DNA of 64,000 bases. It comes from Tachypleus tridentatus (Eukaryota; Arthropoda; Merostomata; Xiphosura; Limulidae). Within the stretch, counting starts at the first letter, position 1. Every line of letters begins with the position of its first letter. The translations under genes were made by a program, and so were the position numbers. The DNA lies in the NCBI RefSeq assembly GCF_004210375.1, contig NC_134830.1, positions 12,772,001 to 12,836,000 of the forward strand, in the 5' to 3' direction. Under the pieces are notes generated by a model. The model saw only the letters and a list, made by a program, of their open reading frames with translations. It was not told the DNA's origin and did no database searches. This document shows, one piece after another, positions 1-14,500 of the stretch.

Positions 1-2475
1 TGATAATGCTTCATAATTCTGTCATTATATCTATTTCTTGTTCTATTTGTGGCATAAAACTTTTTGACTGTAATTGCTGTAGAGGCTTTTTAGAGCCATT
101 GTCTGTAATTGAAGAAAGGACTTGCGTTATGGCTTTCATCTTATTTTTAAGGCTTGTATTGCATCAGAATGGACACTCCACTTCATGTCTGATAACGTTT
201 TTATCATCTGAAACTTGTATTTCAAGCACAGTGTATAGACATTTCCCAGGCAGATTGAGCTAAGAGAAACACACAAAGCTTTGGCACAACTACAAAGAAT
301 AAACAAGCTTCAGTACAGCATTCCACACTATATTCTTCAACCAAACTGAGTGAATGAGGACAGCAGGGAATATTGTCTGCTTGAGGGTTTTTTTTGTTTG
401 ATCAACACTTGCATGCCAACATATGTGCTTCTAGTAGTGGATGCATTTTTGTAAGACTTTCCACAGCAATCTTGAATTTTTATATTATTTTTTCAATTAA
501 ATTAAAGAGAACCCTATTAAGTTCTGTTTCTGTGTGATTTCTTATTGGTACAAATGTGGAAGATATCTCTATAAAGCCGTCATTTAGAATGTATCTAAAA
601 GTTATTGTAAATTGATACATATGAATATGTCTGGAGTAAAATCAGTAGATGTTGAGTAACTCTTGGACGTTTTGATATCCTGGGTAATTGCAGTGAGAAC
701 ATTGTGTAGGATTTCTATGAACTTGTCACAGATAAGTATAAAACATGACTTTTTTTATGTATTTTGTCATGTGTTTAGTAAGAAATGTATCATATTCATC
801 CTTTTGCTCCACTATTCCAAAGTAATTGCCATTATGTGCTGAACCAACTGCTTCATTGCTTCTTCTGGATGATAGAAACTCTGTGACTGAGGGAATATGT
901 TTTAGAATTTAGTGTCAGTATTCTTTCTCTGACTGTCTGATCTGTTAAAATTTTGTTGATTTGTCTACTTTTGGTTTTCTAAATAACAAATTTTGTGATA
1001 CAGTTTTGCTGCAGCAAGCTAGTTTCATGCTGACTAAAGTCTCTTGCAGTATGTTTCCAGTGAGAGTCGCCACTTGTTGCTTGCGAAAAAGTTGTCATAG
1101 CTGTTGAAAATAATTTGTGTAATGTAAAAGACATTTCTCTTCAACAGTGATTAGCAAAGCCAGTCTCTTTTAACATTTATCCCATTCAGTTACTAACAAG
1201 AAAAAATTAGTCTTTGAGCATATTTGTATATTTTTATCACCTGGAATTTATTTTGTAGATATGCTTAAATCCACCTCCATGTACATATCTTATTTCATCA
1301 GAAACTGTGTTTGTGTCCCAGTGTTGAATACAAAGGATGGGTTAGAATCTTCATTGCCATTGCAATAATTGATTTTTTCCTGTTGGTAAGGGTTGAATTC
1401 AAGTTGATAATGAAGCTAACAGTCAACAGTCATTACCATTGAGAGTTGCAGTCTGTACATGATTGTTTTCACCATCTTGATTGGTGGTTACGTTTTTAAC
1501 ACTTTCTGATTGAAGGCAAGGGCTTGATTTGATAGATGAGGTTGATGTTCATTAGCACTGTTGCTAACTCAGTTTTGGCTGATGAGGGTTTCAGCACACG
1601 AGGATGAAGTTCATAAAACTCTTCACTTCCTACTTTCAGCTACTACTTTTTGAATTTTTTCTATATCATTAGCTTTTCCCAACTACTCTTGTGTTTGTAC
1701 ATCTGTATAACAGATGAGGTGAATACTAAATGAATAATATGTGTATACATTTATATCCATGCTTGTGTGTGTGTGGTTAGGTGTCTGTGTTTGAATCCCC
1801 ATCACACCAAATGTGTCCGTCTTTTAAGCCATGGAGGCGTTATAATGTAACGGTCAATTCCACATTTCATGGGTAAAAGAGTAGCCTGAGAGTTGGCAGT
1901 GGGTGGTGATGACTAGTTGCCTTCCCTCTAGTCTTACACTGCTAAATTAGGGACAGGTAATGCAGGTAGCCCTTGAGTAGCTTTGTGAGAAATTCAAAAC
2001 AAACAAACAATATATTTTCCACTACTGATTTCAAGATACTCTTTTCAAGCTATTTGAATTATAGATAACTAACATACTAAACCTTCATTAGTAAAAGTAT
2101 CATCTTATGCAAAAACATTATCTACTCATGCCAATAATCAAAGGGTTGAATGTTTACAGAAATACTTTGAAGAAATGTCAACTGCATGTGCCTCTTACTT
2201 TGGTTACTAAAAAATTAGTTGTTTGGCTTGGATATATTTGCAATCCTAAATTTCCTTGGAAGTATTAAGATTTCTAAGACTGGTATTGTTTGAAGTATGC
2301 TCAGGAAATCAATTAATAATGTTGAATCATAAAATAGCATTTATCAACTGAGGTTACTTGGTGGTGTTAGTATATTTATTTAAATTGTACTCTAATATAA
2401 AAAGTTTGGAAATGTTTCAATCTACAAATACATTGAGAAGTTTGATTTTAATAAATTTTCTTGACTTCTTTATAG
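1..2475. other. Intron upstream of the first visible SETD3 exon
   Basis: The stretch is AT-rich with no open frame that resembles a protein. It precedes the acceptor at 2474-2475 and the first visible exon begins inside a codon, so this is most simply the 3' part of a SETD3 intron. I looked for the preceding SETD3 exon, which should encode the end of the first half of the SET domain and finish with two bases of an Arg codon, and did not find it. One diverged SINE (1772-2009) is the only recognisable element. The 85-codon frame at 6-263 has no family resemblance and is treated as chance. Confidence 0.6.
1772..2009 (+). repeat. tRNA-derived SINE, family 1 (diverged copy)
   Basis: The copy carries the box-B-like TTTGAATCCCC, the family body (GCGTTATAATG, GTAAAAGAGTAGCC, GGTGGTGATGACTAG, CTTCCCTCTAGTCTTACACTG, in order) and ends in CAAACAAACAA. 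The A-box half of the head is poorly preserved. Order and spacing match the better copies at 10548 and 36601. It lies inside the SETD3 intron in sense orientation. Confidence 0.85.
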
Positions 2476-2590
2476 ATGGGCAGTATCAACAGTAATGACA
2501 AGACAAAATTCTGTTCCAACACCAGATGGGGCTTCAAGAATCCAAGCACTCATACCTTTGTGGGACATGTGTAATCACGTAAATGGAATA
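2476..2590 (+). CDS. SETD3: SETD3 exon: C-terminal SET domain, AdoMet and histidine pocket
   Basis: The acceptor TTCTTTATAG ends at 2475 and the donor GTGAGT starts at 2591. The first base completes a split codon and 38 full codons follow, beginning WAVSTVMTRQN and ending MCNHVNGI. Asn of MTRQN and Trp of PLWDMCNH are exactly 18 residues apart, as in human SETD3 (N256 and W274, residues that set histidine rather than lysine specificity). The NH pair of CNH is the SET-domain AdoMet-contact motif. The exon ends in phase 0. Confidence 0.95.
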
Positions 2591-5500
2591 GTGAGTACTT
2601 TTAGGAATTTGTTAAAGTCCTAAGAAAATGAAATCCAACATGATGAAAATTTATTTACTTTTATCACAAGTGAGTGTAACTGACCAACAGCAACACAAGA
2701 GTTGAAAGTAAAGGAAAGAACAAAAAATAACCATAACATTACAATACAGCATTATTTCATTCATTTATAAATATATTAAGCACAGACTAGCAATGGCAAG
2801 CTGCTCACATTACATTGATCCTTATGGAAAATTAAGGCTCTTGTGCTCAAACAACTCGTAGAAGTAAAATAACTTAGTAGTTATTAAAAATGAGCTACAG
2901 TTATTAGATAAACATTTGTCTTTACCAAAATACCAATTGGAAAATGCCACGTTATTATGCCTAACAAGGTGTTGCATTTATGATGAATGGTAAGATTACT
3001 GAGCATGTGTAAATCTGTCTGACATCGTGTTTGTGTGGTTTACAGTGGTAAGTAGACTGGTTCATTTAGTAAAATAAATATACTGAAGAACATCAAATAA
3101 TACCTAATTGAATATATAAAATTGAAATTTGTTTTCAATAAAAAATAGTCTTAAAAGAAAGGAAATTTTTTATTATTTATAACATTTCATAAGAGAAAGT
3201 ATAATAATGCAAAATAAAAGTTTAGAAAATTTAATACAGAAATCAGACTGCATAAGAAGCTTGCACCAAATTTTACAGAATTTGATCTGTGTTTCCTTGG
3301 GTCATACCATCACTCTTTGTTCGCTCTATCTGTCACCTGGAGAGACCTATGATCAATCAGACCTTGATGCTCTCATTGAATAGTTGCCGTCTCCCTTTTT
3401 CATCTTGGGGGACTTTAATGGACATCATCCTTTCTGGGGAAGTGCTGATATTGATAGGAGGGGTCCGCTCTGTAGAGGGTATGCTCTGTGACCACAACCT
3501 TTCTCTTTTCAATACTTTTTCTTCTACTTATTTTGTTCATTATTTTATCATTTTTCATGGAGGGTTGACAATAATCCATGAGGCAATTATCATTTTCCTA
3601 TAATCTTGAGAGAGACTGGCTGATGTCGATGCCACCAGACCCATGTGCTCCGGCAGAAGCTGGATCAGGCAAACTGGCTCTCTTTCACTGCTTTTGCAGA
3701 ACTTGATCCTGCCATCATCTGTAAACCATCAATAGACAACCGTGTGACAGTAGTAACTGATTGTATTATACAAGCAGCTACTTAATTTATTTCTGAAACC
3801 TCAACACGTTTTCCACTATATCAACGTCCATGGTGGAATCCTGCCTGCCACATTGCACAGAAAGCTCAAAAAATGAGCAATATAATTCTGTCCCCCTCTC
3901 AATCTTGCTCTTTGATGGCCAGGAATTAACTGATACCCAGAGCATCACCGATACTTTTGCTGAGTATCGAGCACTTCTGCTTCTTCTTCAACCTTCTTAG
4001 CCATCAAGACTCAGGCAGAGCAATCACCTCTTTCCTTTTGAGCTCATTTTCTCTATGACTATAATTTTCCCTTTACACTGGTGAAACTCAAACTGGCCCT
4101 TCATTGGTCTGGCAGTACATTGGTTGGACCTGATGATATACACTATGATATGCTGCACCATCTACCTCCTGCTTCTCTTGCTATTCTTCTGATTGTTTTT
4201 TAAGTGGATCTGGCAGGAGAATTTTTTCCTAATGCCTAGCATCAGGCTATTGTCCTACCTTTCTCCAAGCCTGGGAAGGATCCCAAAATTCCTTCAAACT
4301 GCCATCCAATTGGTTTGATGAGCTGTCTTTGTAAGACCTTAGAGAGGATGGTTAATGCTCATTTTATTTGGTTCCTTGAATTAAACAACCTCCTCTCGCC
4401 CATCCAGTGTGGGTTCTGATGACAGCACTTTACCATGGACCACCTTATTTGACTTGAAATGTCAATCAGAGAAGCCTTATTCAAACGACATCTTGTACCA
4501 ATATTCTTTAACATTGAGAAAGCTTATGATACACCATGGATGTATGGCATTTTGTGAGACCTCCACACATATGGGTTACGTGGCCATTTGCCCATTTTTT
4601 AAAAATTTTTTTAATGGAAAGGAGATTCCGAGTTTGTGTGGGTTTGACACCCTCCCATTCTTTTCTACAGGAACTTAGAGTCCCTCAGGGCTGTGTTCTG
4701 AGTGTCACACTTCTCAGTATAAAAATTAATGCCATCACTGAACAACTCTCACTGTTGCAACGTGCTCTATATCGACAACTTTCACATCTCATGTGAGTCG
4801 TCAGTATTTTGAGCGGCAACTACAAACTGCCCTCAATCTTGTACTGAAGTGGACTGCAGTGAATTTCTCTCTGAAACCTTTTTCATGCACTTTTGCCATC
4901 AACGGGGTATTCACCCTGATCCTGAGCTCTGTATTGGTGAAGTTGTGCTGCCTGTGGTCCCTGAGACTAAGTTCTTGGGGCTTATCTTTGACCGTAAGCT
5001 GACCTTTATACAACACATCAAGCAGCTACGTGTCAAATGGACAAGAGCACTTAATATTCTCAGTGTCCTTTCTTCCACTACTTGGGGAGTGAATCGATGT
5101 TCTATGCTAAAGATATATTGTGCTCTTATTTGATCAAAACTTGACTATTGATCACTGGTCTATGGTTCTGTCAGACCCTCGCCTTAAAGATGCTGGACCC
5201 CATTCATCATCAAGGACTTCGGCTCTGCACCAGGGATTTCCGCACTTCCTCATTTCAGAGCTTATACAAAGAGTCCCATGAACCTTTTTCACATCTCCAC
5301 CATTTGCAACTGTCTTTACTATGTGCTTTGAAACTTTGTTCCTTACCAAAGCATCCCACATGGAGTTGTGTTTTCCTTCCTTGATGGGCCATGCTTTTTC
5401 AGAACAGATGATCTGCCATTGCTCCTTTTGGCCCTTGTATCCAGTCACAGTTGGATGAATTGGGTCTGTCCTTCGGTAACATTGCTGTATCCACTGGTCA

Positions 5501-8500
5501 GCATATCCCATCATGACTTATTACGGTCCCCAAATGTGACTTATCTTTAAGTCATCTGAGAAAAGCAGACACTCTCGATTGGAAATACTGTCTGTTATTT
5601 GCTGAACATCTTTCAAACCATCCTTCCATTCCTATTTATACAAATGGTTCGAAATCAGGTGACTGTGTGGGCTCTGCCATGGGTTATTGTGGTTTGATGG
5701 TTGCATGCAGAATCCCCTCTACAGCTTCTGTATGTCATTTCTCTTGTCTTGGACCACATAGAATCTAAGCAATACTAAAATTGCACTATTTATAGTGATT
5801 CACTTAGTTCTCTACTGGCCCTGGAATCGCTTCGCCTTAGTTCACCTTCTGCTTTTGCCGATATTCAAAACCGACTGGCTCATTTCTCTTTTAAACATAA
5901 TTTATTCCATTTTTCCTGAATATGGGGCCATGTTGCTATTTGTGGGAATGAGCTCGCCGACACCTCAAAAATAATTTTATTTGCTCAGGCACTATCACTG
6001 CTGTGCCTCTTCCATATATGGATTATGGTCCTGTATTCAAGGCTCGGCTCTGTACCAGTTGGCAGTCAACTTAGAGTGAGCAACGTGAAAACAAGCTTTT
6101 CCAAATAAAACCCTTTATTGGACTTTGGCTGTCTTGCTTCAGTAAGAATCAGAAAGAGGAAGTTGTAACTAGACTACGTTATTGGTCACAGTTTATTTTA
6201 TTTGGGACTGATGCACCAATGTGTTGTCTGTGTAACACTCAGGTCACAATCAACCACATTTTACTGTTTTATCATCGTTACAACTCTCAACGACAGCATC
6301 ATTTTAAATATATTTTGTCCCAAGGTTTATTCGTAACATTAGACAGTGTTATTGGCAATGGTGACACTGTCCACCTTAGAAATGTTTTCAGTTTTCTAAA
6401 GGCCATTAATCTTTTTAATGCTATTTAAGTTTTTAATTTATACATTAGACCTTTTTTAGTGTGATTCCATTTTAAGAATCAAAGTACATCTAATTTGATT
6501 TGAAAGTAGAAAATTATAATGTGAAATAACTCAAAACCAGGACTGGGAAGACCAACTTCAGGTGACTAATGATGGTTTTTTAACCTGTTAGTCTTCGTGG
6601 CGAATTATGATAATTGCACGAAGTCCTTTACAACTTGTATTACTGTAGTTTTTTTCTTAATGCTGTAAACTAGATGTAAAACTTGAATTTAATGCTATTT
6701 ATGTTTTTAAATCAAAAATTAAACTTTGCTTTGTTTTACCTTAATTTCTTTTTATGAATTTTAATAATTTTACTTTAATTTTAACTTTTTACTTGATGTT
6801 TGGTGCAGATAGCCTAGTTACTTTGCACCATAAAACACCAAACCAACCAACCATGAAGCTTTCATATTGTTGTCAGTATAAAAAAATGGTTAACGGTAGC
6901 TTGAATGTAATGGAGGTGTAAGATTTACATGGTTAAAGCTTAAGTTTTATATGCACAAAGATCACTTGGAATGCTTCAGTGATATCAGCTGATAGGTGAG
7001 TAATCTGTTATTATTATTAGGTGTCTACAGACTTCAATGTTGAGAAGAATCAACTGGAATGCTTTGCTATGAAAAATGTAAATGCAGGAGAACAGGTAAA
7101 TCATATTTTCAGTTTGTTTTGTTTTTGTTTTTTTTAGTGACAGATTTTAGTATATATATTTATTATAATTTTTGGTTTTGAAAATTAATTTAAAAATTGT
7201 TTATCTAAGAATGTTGAGGATGTATATAGAAAAAGAATGTTTTTTGATTAATGTATGCTATAGACTTGCTTTTATTATTACTTATAAATATGTATTCAGT
7301 GGTGGTTTTGTTGTGAAGGATTTTATTAAAATTTGGATTTAGGTGTCTTTTATTTACTAAGGTATTTTATTTTAGAATTAACACTATAGTTTAAAGGAAA
7401 AAAATCATTTTTGAATGATCAAACAACCTGAAATAAAAGTCAGAGAACTGCAATTGCTTTTCTTAATTTTAATGGACAGGAAAATAAAATAGTAAAAATA
7501 CAAAAGTCCAAATTTTATTCATAACTTTACAATTTGTAGTTTATTTGTTAATTTGGTCATTTCAAATGTTGTGATACAAACGATTTTTTTCTCACACATA
7601 CACACTGACAATGGGATTGTTATGAAGTACTTTTTAAAGTGCAAGGAAGTTGAAATTATTTTATATTTAGTTTAAAGTAACCAGAATGGAAGATGTGTGC
7701 ATGTTGTTGCTATATCTTGATATTGGTAATACTGTTGTTTTTTAGAATAACATGAAACTTGCAATAAATTTTGTGTTTTAACTACTTTCATGTTATAAAT
7801 GAAAATTGTTTAGTACATTCAAAAGTAAATTAATTTAGTTTTATACAACCTTATGTGTATAAAAACACCTTATTAAATGTTGAGACTGTTTTTTTATTTT
7901 GTTATTATTATTATTATTATAGGTAATTGCAGTTATTTTCAACATGTTAAATAACTGATTGGCAATGGCCTGTTGCAAGGTGCTTGTAAGGGGTGAGCTC
8001 ACGTTGTAAACACACAAAGTAAGACTGACCTATTTTGTTTGACCAAAGGGTAGAAGTATAAATCAAAAAGTTTAAGCTTTTGAGAGTGTAAACATGTGCC
8101 ATTCTTTTAAATGTCACAATGTTTTCATTACTTTTGTAGGTTGTAAGAACATATGACCTAGCAATGTTTGGAAGAATGGTGAGCAGTTCACACTGTTTAG
8201 ATTTTTGCAAAATAGTTGAAAGTGTGAGGTCAGCAAAAAGTGACTAGAATTTTAATATTTACTAATTTTTACCAATTGAATTTGATTCATTTATGGAAAT
8301 TGATCAGGAAGAAGAAAATGAATAAATAAAAAACCATTTGATTCAGGGATATATTCAAATATAAAGTAAGATATAAATACCAGAAATGCTGCTTCATTTT
8401 ATTTTAATAATAAAAATATAATGCAGCACAAGTTCTTTGGTAATTTTCAGCAATAAATAGGTAAACTTTCAAAAGCTGAATAAAATATTGTTTCACATGT

Positions 8501-11500
8501 TACAGCTTCAATCGAAGATAGAGAAGATTTATTCTCATTCACTAATTTACTGACATTCTTAAAAAAAGCAACTTTCTCAACTTTCCCATAACTATGCAAG
8601 AAGACATTAGATGAGAACATTAAGATCCTTCTATCACCCTTCTTTGTTTTATAGGTCATAGTTTGAATTACCACTATTATGGCAGAAACTAGGCCTAAAC
8701 ACATCATTCCAATTTTGTATTTATTGGAAGTTGAATGTATGGATAAGAGGTCAGCTTTTCTAATTGAAAAAAATAGAGTTTTTGTAAAATGTTTTACCAG
8801 GTTTCTGGTAATAATAAATATTTGGTGTTGATTTAACAGCACAAGTAGCAAATTGTAATTTTAGGTGGCAGATTTTCTACTTTCTCTTGCTAATTTTTAA
8901 TCATGCACTGGATACAGCCAATCCCACGATATTGGCTGTGTTCATAAATTATTGTCCTGTTGGTTAAGGTGCTCAGCTTGCAGTCTTTGATTCAATCCCC
9001 ATCACAAAACATGCTGTTTGCCCTTTTAGGTGTGGGAGCATTATAAAGTGATGGTTCATCCTAATATTTTTTGGTAGAAAGAGTAGCTCAAGGGTTGGCA
9101 GTAGGTGATATTGATTGTCTGCCTTCCCTCTATTCTGTCACTACTGAATGTAGAGGTGGCTAGTGAAGGTAACCCTCATGTAACTTTGTATGAAATTTAA
9201 AACAAACAGATCCATAACTTATTACTGTGGATGTGTACAAGTGGCTGCATCTGGAATGGTTTCTTTCCTAATTCTGTAAGTTTGTTTATTTTAAACAACT
9301 GAAAATCTTTTTAGCTGGAGAAGTTATACAGTAGAAACAAATGATTAGATCTCTTATTTTGTGTTTTTATGCTTAAGTTGTTAAATGTGTGTTTTTAAAA
9401 TTTTTGTTACTCTTTTTACATATTTTTCTTCGTACTTCTGTCTTAAATGTCGTCTGTGACTGTTAATACAGTGGAGCGCCGTTAAGCCGCGGTATTTGGG
9501 GTCAACCTGCTTAACCGCGGCTTAAACCTTTGTAACTGAAAAGCGAAGTCACCAACAGCTCTGCCGAGGAGCCTCATCCGGCCATTATGATCATTATATT
9601 GGATTATCGAATTAAAAATAATACTTTAATTATTGATCACTTTTTTCACGTATTTACTGCGGATTAACTTTAATATATGGAGAGGTGTGATTCGGTAACA
9701 ATGGCGGCCTCCATAAAGCTGACATAGAGAGCGGATAAGGTAGAATAACGGTCAATTTCTATTGTAATATATTTTATTTATTTCCCAAATTAAAGCAAAT
9801 CCTTTTTAAATATCCCCTTGAAGTTATAAAGCCAGGATTAAATTCATAAGCGGTGAGCTGCGATAATCCTCGCTCACATCGCTCACAAGACTTGCTACAG
9901 TGGCTTAAGCAATTTCGCAGTTTACTGGTCCGCGGCTTAATGGCGCTCCACTGTAGTTGAAAGCGAATGTTTGATAAGATGACATCCAACAATAATGAAT
10001 AATATTTGGTAATAAGAGTATGATAATAGTATACAATAAAAATGTTTTGCTTTAAGAATTAACTGTAGATTCAAGCTACAAAGAATAGCTCACACTATAT
10101 TTTATGATTGAATTTGGTATGACCATTCCTGTGGTCAATAAGACAATATAATGTTCTTTTTTGAAACCACAGTTGTATTAAATTCTATTTGATGGGCTGC
10201 GGTATAACTTTCATGAGTAAGGAACTGAATAGAATATGTTACTTTGTCTATTGAAAAAAGCTGTTTAGTCATGAGAGAAACGTTGCAAAAAAGAGGAAAT
10301 TGCAATAAAAAACATTAATAGGCTTAGTAACTTTAAAAACGTTTTTTTTTCAATTTAACAACCAGCTTTGGATATTTTAAATTGTCATTGTCACAAATTG
10401 CTTGTATCTAGAGTAAGAAGTTCATGTGATATTAAAAATAATGCTGGCTCATATTTAGATTTTAAGAAAAATTAACATCAAACTACAAAAAATTGCATAT
10501 TTTAGCTAAAAGTAACTTTTGGATGAGGATGACAAAGGCAAAAATGCTGGCCCAGCATGGCCAGGTGGGGTAAGGGCGTTCGACTTGTAATCTGAGGGTT
10601 GTGGGTTAGAATTGAGGTCGCACCAAACACGCTTACCCTTTCATCTGTGTGGGCATAATAATGTGATGGTCAATCCCACTAGTTGGCAGTGGGTGGTGAT
10701 GACTAGCTGCCTTCCCTCTAGTCTTACACTACTAAATTATGGATGGCTAGTGCAGATAGCCCTTGAGTAGCTTTGCACAAAATTCAAAACAAACAAACAA
10801 AGTTGAAAATGGATAGATTTTAGTTGTGTTTTTAACAGACTTATCAAATGTTTGTAAAACTGGAAAGATCCTAGTTTTATATACAAAACCAAATATAGTG
10901 AATTATTAAGTACAGCAGTTGATAATGTAGTATAATAAGCTTTATTTTTACTACATACTCTTCTATAAACATACAGTAATATTATTTGTGTTGAATAAAT
11001 GTATCATTTATAACTAATTGTAATGTGAGTGTATATGTTAGACTGTATCAAGACTGTGTTTTAGAGATGAACATTATTCAATACATTAGGATGTATGATT
11101 AATACCTGTAATAAATGGTGAAGAACAAGATTGTAAGTAACAGTGTGCATTGGGAACACGTGAATTATGAACTATCTAACTAATGTCACAGTGTTTTAAA
11201 GTATCTCTGTACAACTTCAGAACTTGTTATATTTGTATTTATGTACAAGTTAATGACACTTCATTAAAGATAGCATCAATATTATTGTTGCATTGTTAGA
11301 AAGATTTCATTACAAGTTGTTTTTTTGTGATTGATGAATTTTGTTACTAGATTCGCCATTATGATACATATGTTTGCAAATGATGATGTTAAATTATGAT
11401 AAATGTTTTTGTAGACCTAAATTGTTTTCACTGTAACTTACGTTTTCTGTTCATGACACCTTCTAACCCATGTAATACATCATAATACAGGTTTAGACAC

Positions 11501-14500
11501 TTTTTCTTCCCTGTAGTGTTACATAACTTTTCAGTGATCACCAAATGATTTTACTGTCTACAACATATTATTTTTTATTATTGTCACCAATCAGTTTTAT
11601 ATTTAAAACTACTTGTCAAAAAATCATCATTTGTAACAAAAACTGAAATGTTTTGAAAATGAAGTAACAAAAAACGTACCTGTCACAAGTTGTCCTAGCA
11701 ATAATGTAGTGGTAATGTTCTGTAATTAGCTATTCATAACAAACTGTTCAAATCCCATATATAACTTCATTACTTCAAGAGTACTGAAAAGCTTAGATGT
11801 AGCTGTTGGGGGCAGTAAGTCTTATATTAAAAATGGAATTTTATGTTTTGGACAACATGTATTAGGTTTTGGATAAATAAATAATTGTATAATTCAAAAA
11901 TACAAGTTTTATATCTTTTAAATAAAATACGTAAATAACATTTTTGTTGTGCGAACTTCATTTTTGGTTTTTAATCTATGTTCAGAAAGTTATCATTAAT
12001 AATGTTGTAAGTTGGCAACTTGTTTCTCAGATATTTCTTTAGACATGTTAGAATACAGCAGTCAAAATCTCTTAATTGGAATGTTATTACAGCATCAACT
12101 TAAACCAGTGTGTTTTACTAGACCATTAACCCCTATATACATAAAGCTTCATAGCTTTTCTAGCTTTGGTATTGCACATGTGCAGTTGTCAGTTGTTTCA
12201 TTTGTAATAACAAACAAATATATTAAGTGTTTCATGATTAGTTCACCATTTCTTCCACTTTTGATAAGGCTAACTTCTTTATGTTTTTCAAAAGGTGTGC
12301 ATTTTCTATGGAGTAAGATCCAATGCAGAGTTTTTCATACATAATGGATTTGTTTGTCTAGAAAATCCACATGACAGCATTGTTCTCAAACTAGGTAAGA
12401 TCACACAGATATGATACTGATGTTTAGAATAGTTATTGTATATGTAATGTATTTTTCATCCTGTATTCATAGTATAGAATTTTGTTTTTTAAAAGAAGTA
12501 TTAATATTTTATTACTTTCATGTATGTATAACTTTTATTCCTTTGTATTCCTGGTTACCTGTTGTCAAGTAAACTCCTTTAACCCACTCTTCATATATAT
12601 AATTTACATGTCATTTGTTTGTAGTTGAGTTTTTTCCTTGGTTCATCTTTTTAATCATTGTATACTATTATCTTCACCATGTTCTTGATTTTGTCATAGG
12701 TAAGAGACTATGATAGTATTCAAGGAACTCTTGCTTTAAGCCTTTGATGGCTGAATTCGTAGATCAAAGATTATTTTTGATCATAAGGAAGAGCCTTATG
12801 ATACCTCTTTTAATTGCCTGTTGTTAATGTAAATTTTGTAACTTCTTGTTAATATGCAAGACTTACCTTCACAGCATCTATACCCTACTTAAGGATGGTG
12901 TTACCTAATTTATATTTACATACATTTCCATCATTTCAGTTTAGGAACTCTAAATCTTGGACAAGTAATTTTTCATTTTGAAAGCTACATTTTTTTATAA
13001 TCAGAACAGAATTCAAGTAATTACCTGCAGTGCATCCACTTTCTTCTTATAACTGATAAATTATTACAATGCACATTAACATTTGTTGAGGGAGCATCTG
13101 TAAATTTACATAATTATTCATGAAGGGTATCACAAGATATATCACAATATGACAGAAAGTATGAGTTCATAACATAAATGGACACTATATTCTGTCTAGG
13201 CTGCCCTATCTACTAAATTAAACTAAATTATTTATAAAAAAAACAAAAAAAATTTATCAGTCCTTACTTTAAAACCCCCTTACTGTACACACCGCATTCA
13301 GTGGTAACTTTTTTCCAGCGACCAGTCATCCTGTTAGAAGAATAATGTTGTCTTTCCAACAATTAAATGTGCATTCAGTATTTCCATAAATATAACCTAA
13401 AATCCTATTTACCTGCACTAACAAAAGCTCATTGCTTGGATGGCTTAAGATGCTGATCAGCTGAAACACTTGGATCTTTTTATTCCATAACAGTGTTGAG
13501 GTTATCCCATCAGTAATGTACTCATGATTCAAGTTGTGCTATTCCACATGCATTATCTTGCATTTATTGTAATCAAAAAGTAAATAAATATGGAAACAAT
13601 GACTTTTTACCCATCCAGAGGTTAAATTATTATTTCTAATTCTCAAAGTATTAGTTTTTAAAACTATAACTTTCTTTACACTTTGTGTATTTTCACATTC
13701 CTTTATTGATGTTTAAATATTGTTTAGTGTTCTTTTATTACTGTTGCAAGCTTTTTTGTGTTTTTGTAAACAGCTGTTTTGGGTAATACAACTCTCTTGG
13801 TAATAATATGTAGGTCTAACATGTAGCTAACAAACAGTTTCTGATTTCATATTAGCTATCATTTTTAACTTTAGAAAAATTGAAATTTCTAATTTTCTGT
13901 GTTAAACATTTAAAAATAGTTTCCAGTTAGCACAAATTACATATAGTTTTGCAAACTTTAAACCAAGGGTTTAAACCTTGGATTTGGTAAATGTGCATTG
14001 CAACAGCAGGTTTCTTTTGACTAAATTATGAAATCAGTATTATTTTTTTTACTCCAAAAATATTTTATATTGTAAAAAAAACATTCTGTACTTAGAACAT
14101 TACAAAGTATGAACGTAAGCTACTATTACAATTGCTGTAAATATGTTTTAAGTATTTTTTTTTTCATTTATAGAACAAAATAAGTAAGATTTGAAATTTT
14201 AGTGAAGAAACTGTTTTGAAGGTACAACTAAACCAGAACTGCTACTAGCAGCAGCATTATTCTTCCCTAAAATTAACTATGCATTATAATTACATTAAAC
14301 ATAATTAAACAGTAATAAATATGTATTTGTTCTGTTTATATGTTTTGATTTTTTTGCTATATATCTTTTCATATATTTTCTAGTATCAAAACTTAACTAC
14401 ATGTAACTGTTTGAATTTTTAACTATTTTACAAAGGCTTAAAAATGTTTAATGTGGGTGGAAATTGGTGAATCTAATCTTCCAGTAACTGGATAAGTAAG

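Noticed and set aside
3289..6428. Several separate small genes on both strands
   Set aside because: The + frames are fragments of one decayed LINE in different frames, and the minus frames are their shadows.
8447..8851. 134-codon minus-strand frame
   Set aside because: It lies in a SETD3 intron and is AT-rich, without domains, promoter or splice context; chance frame.
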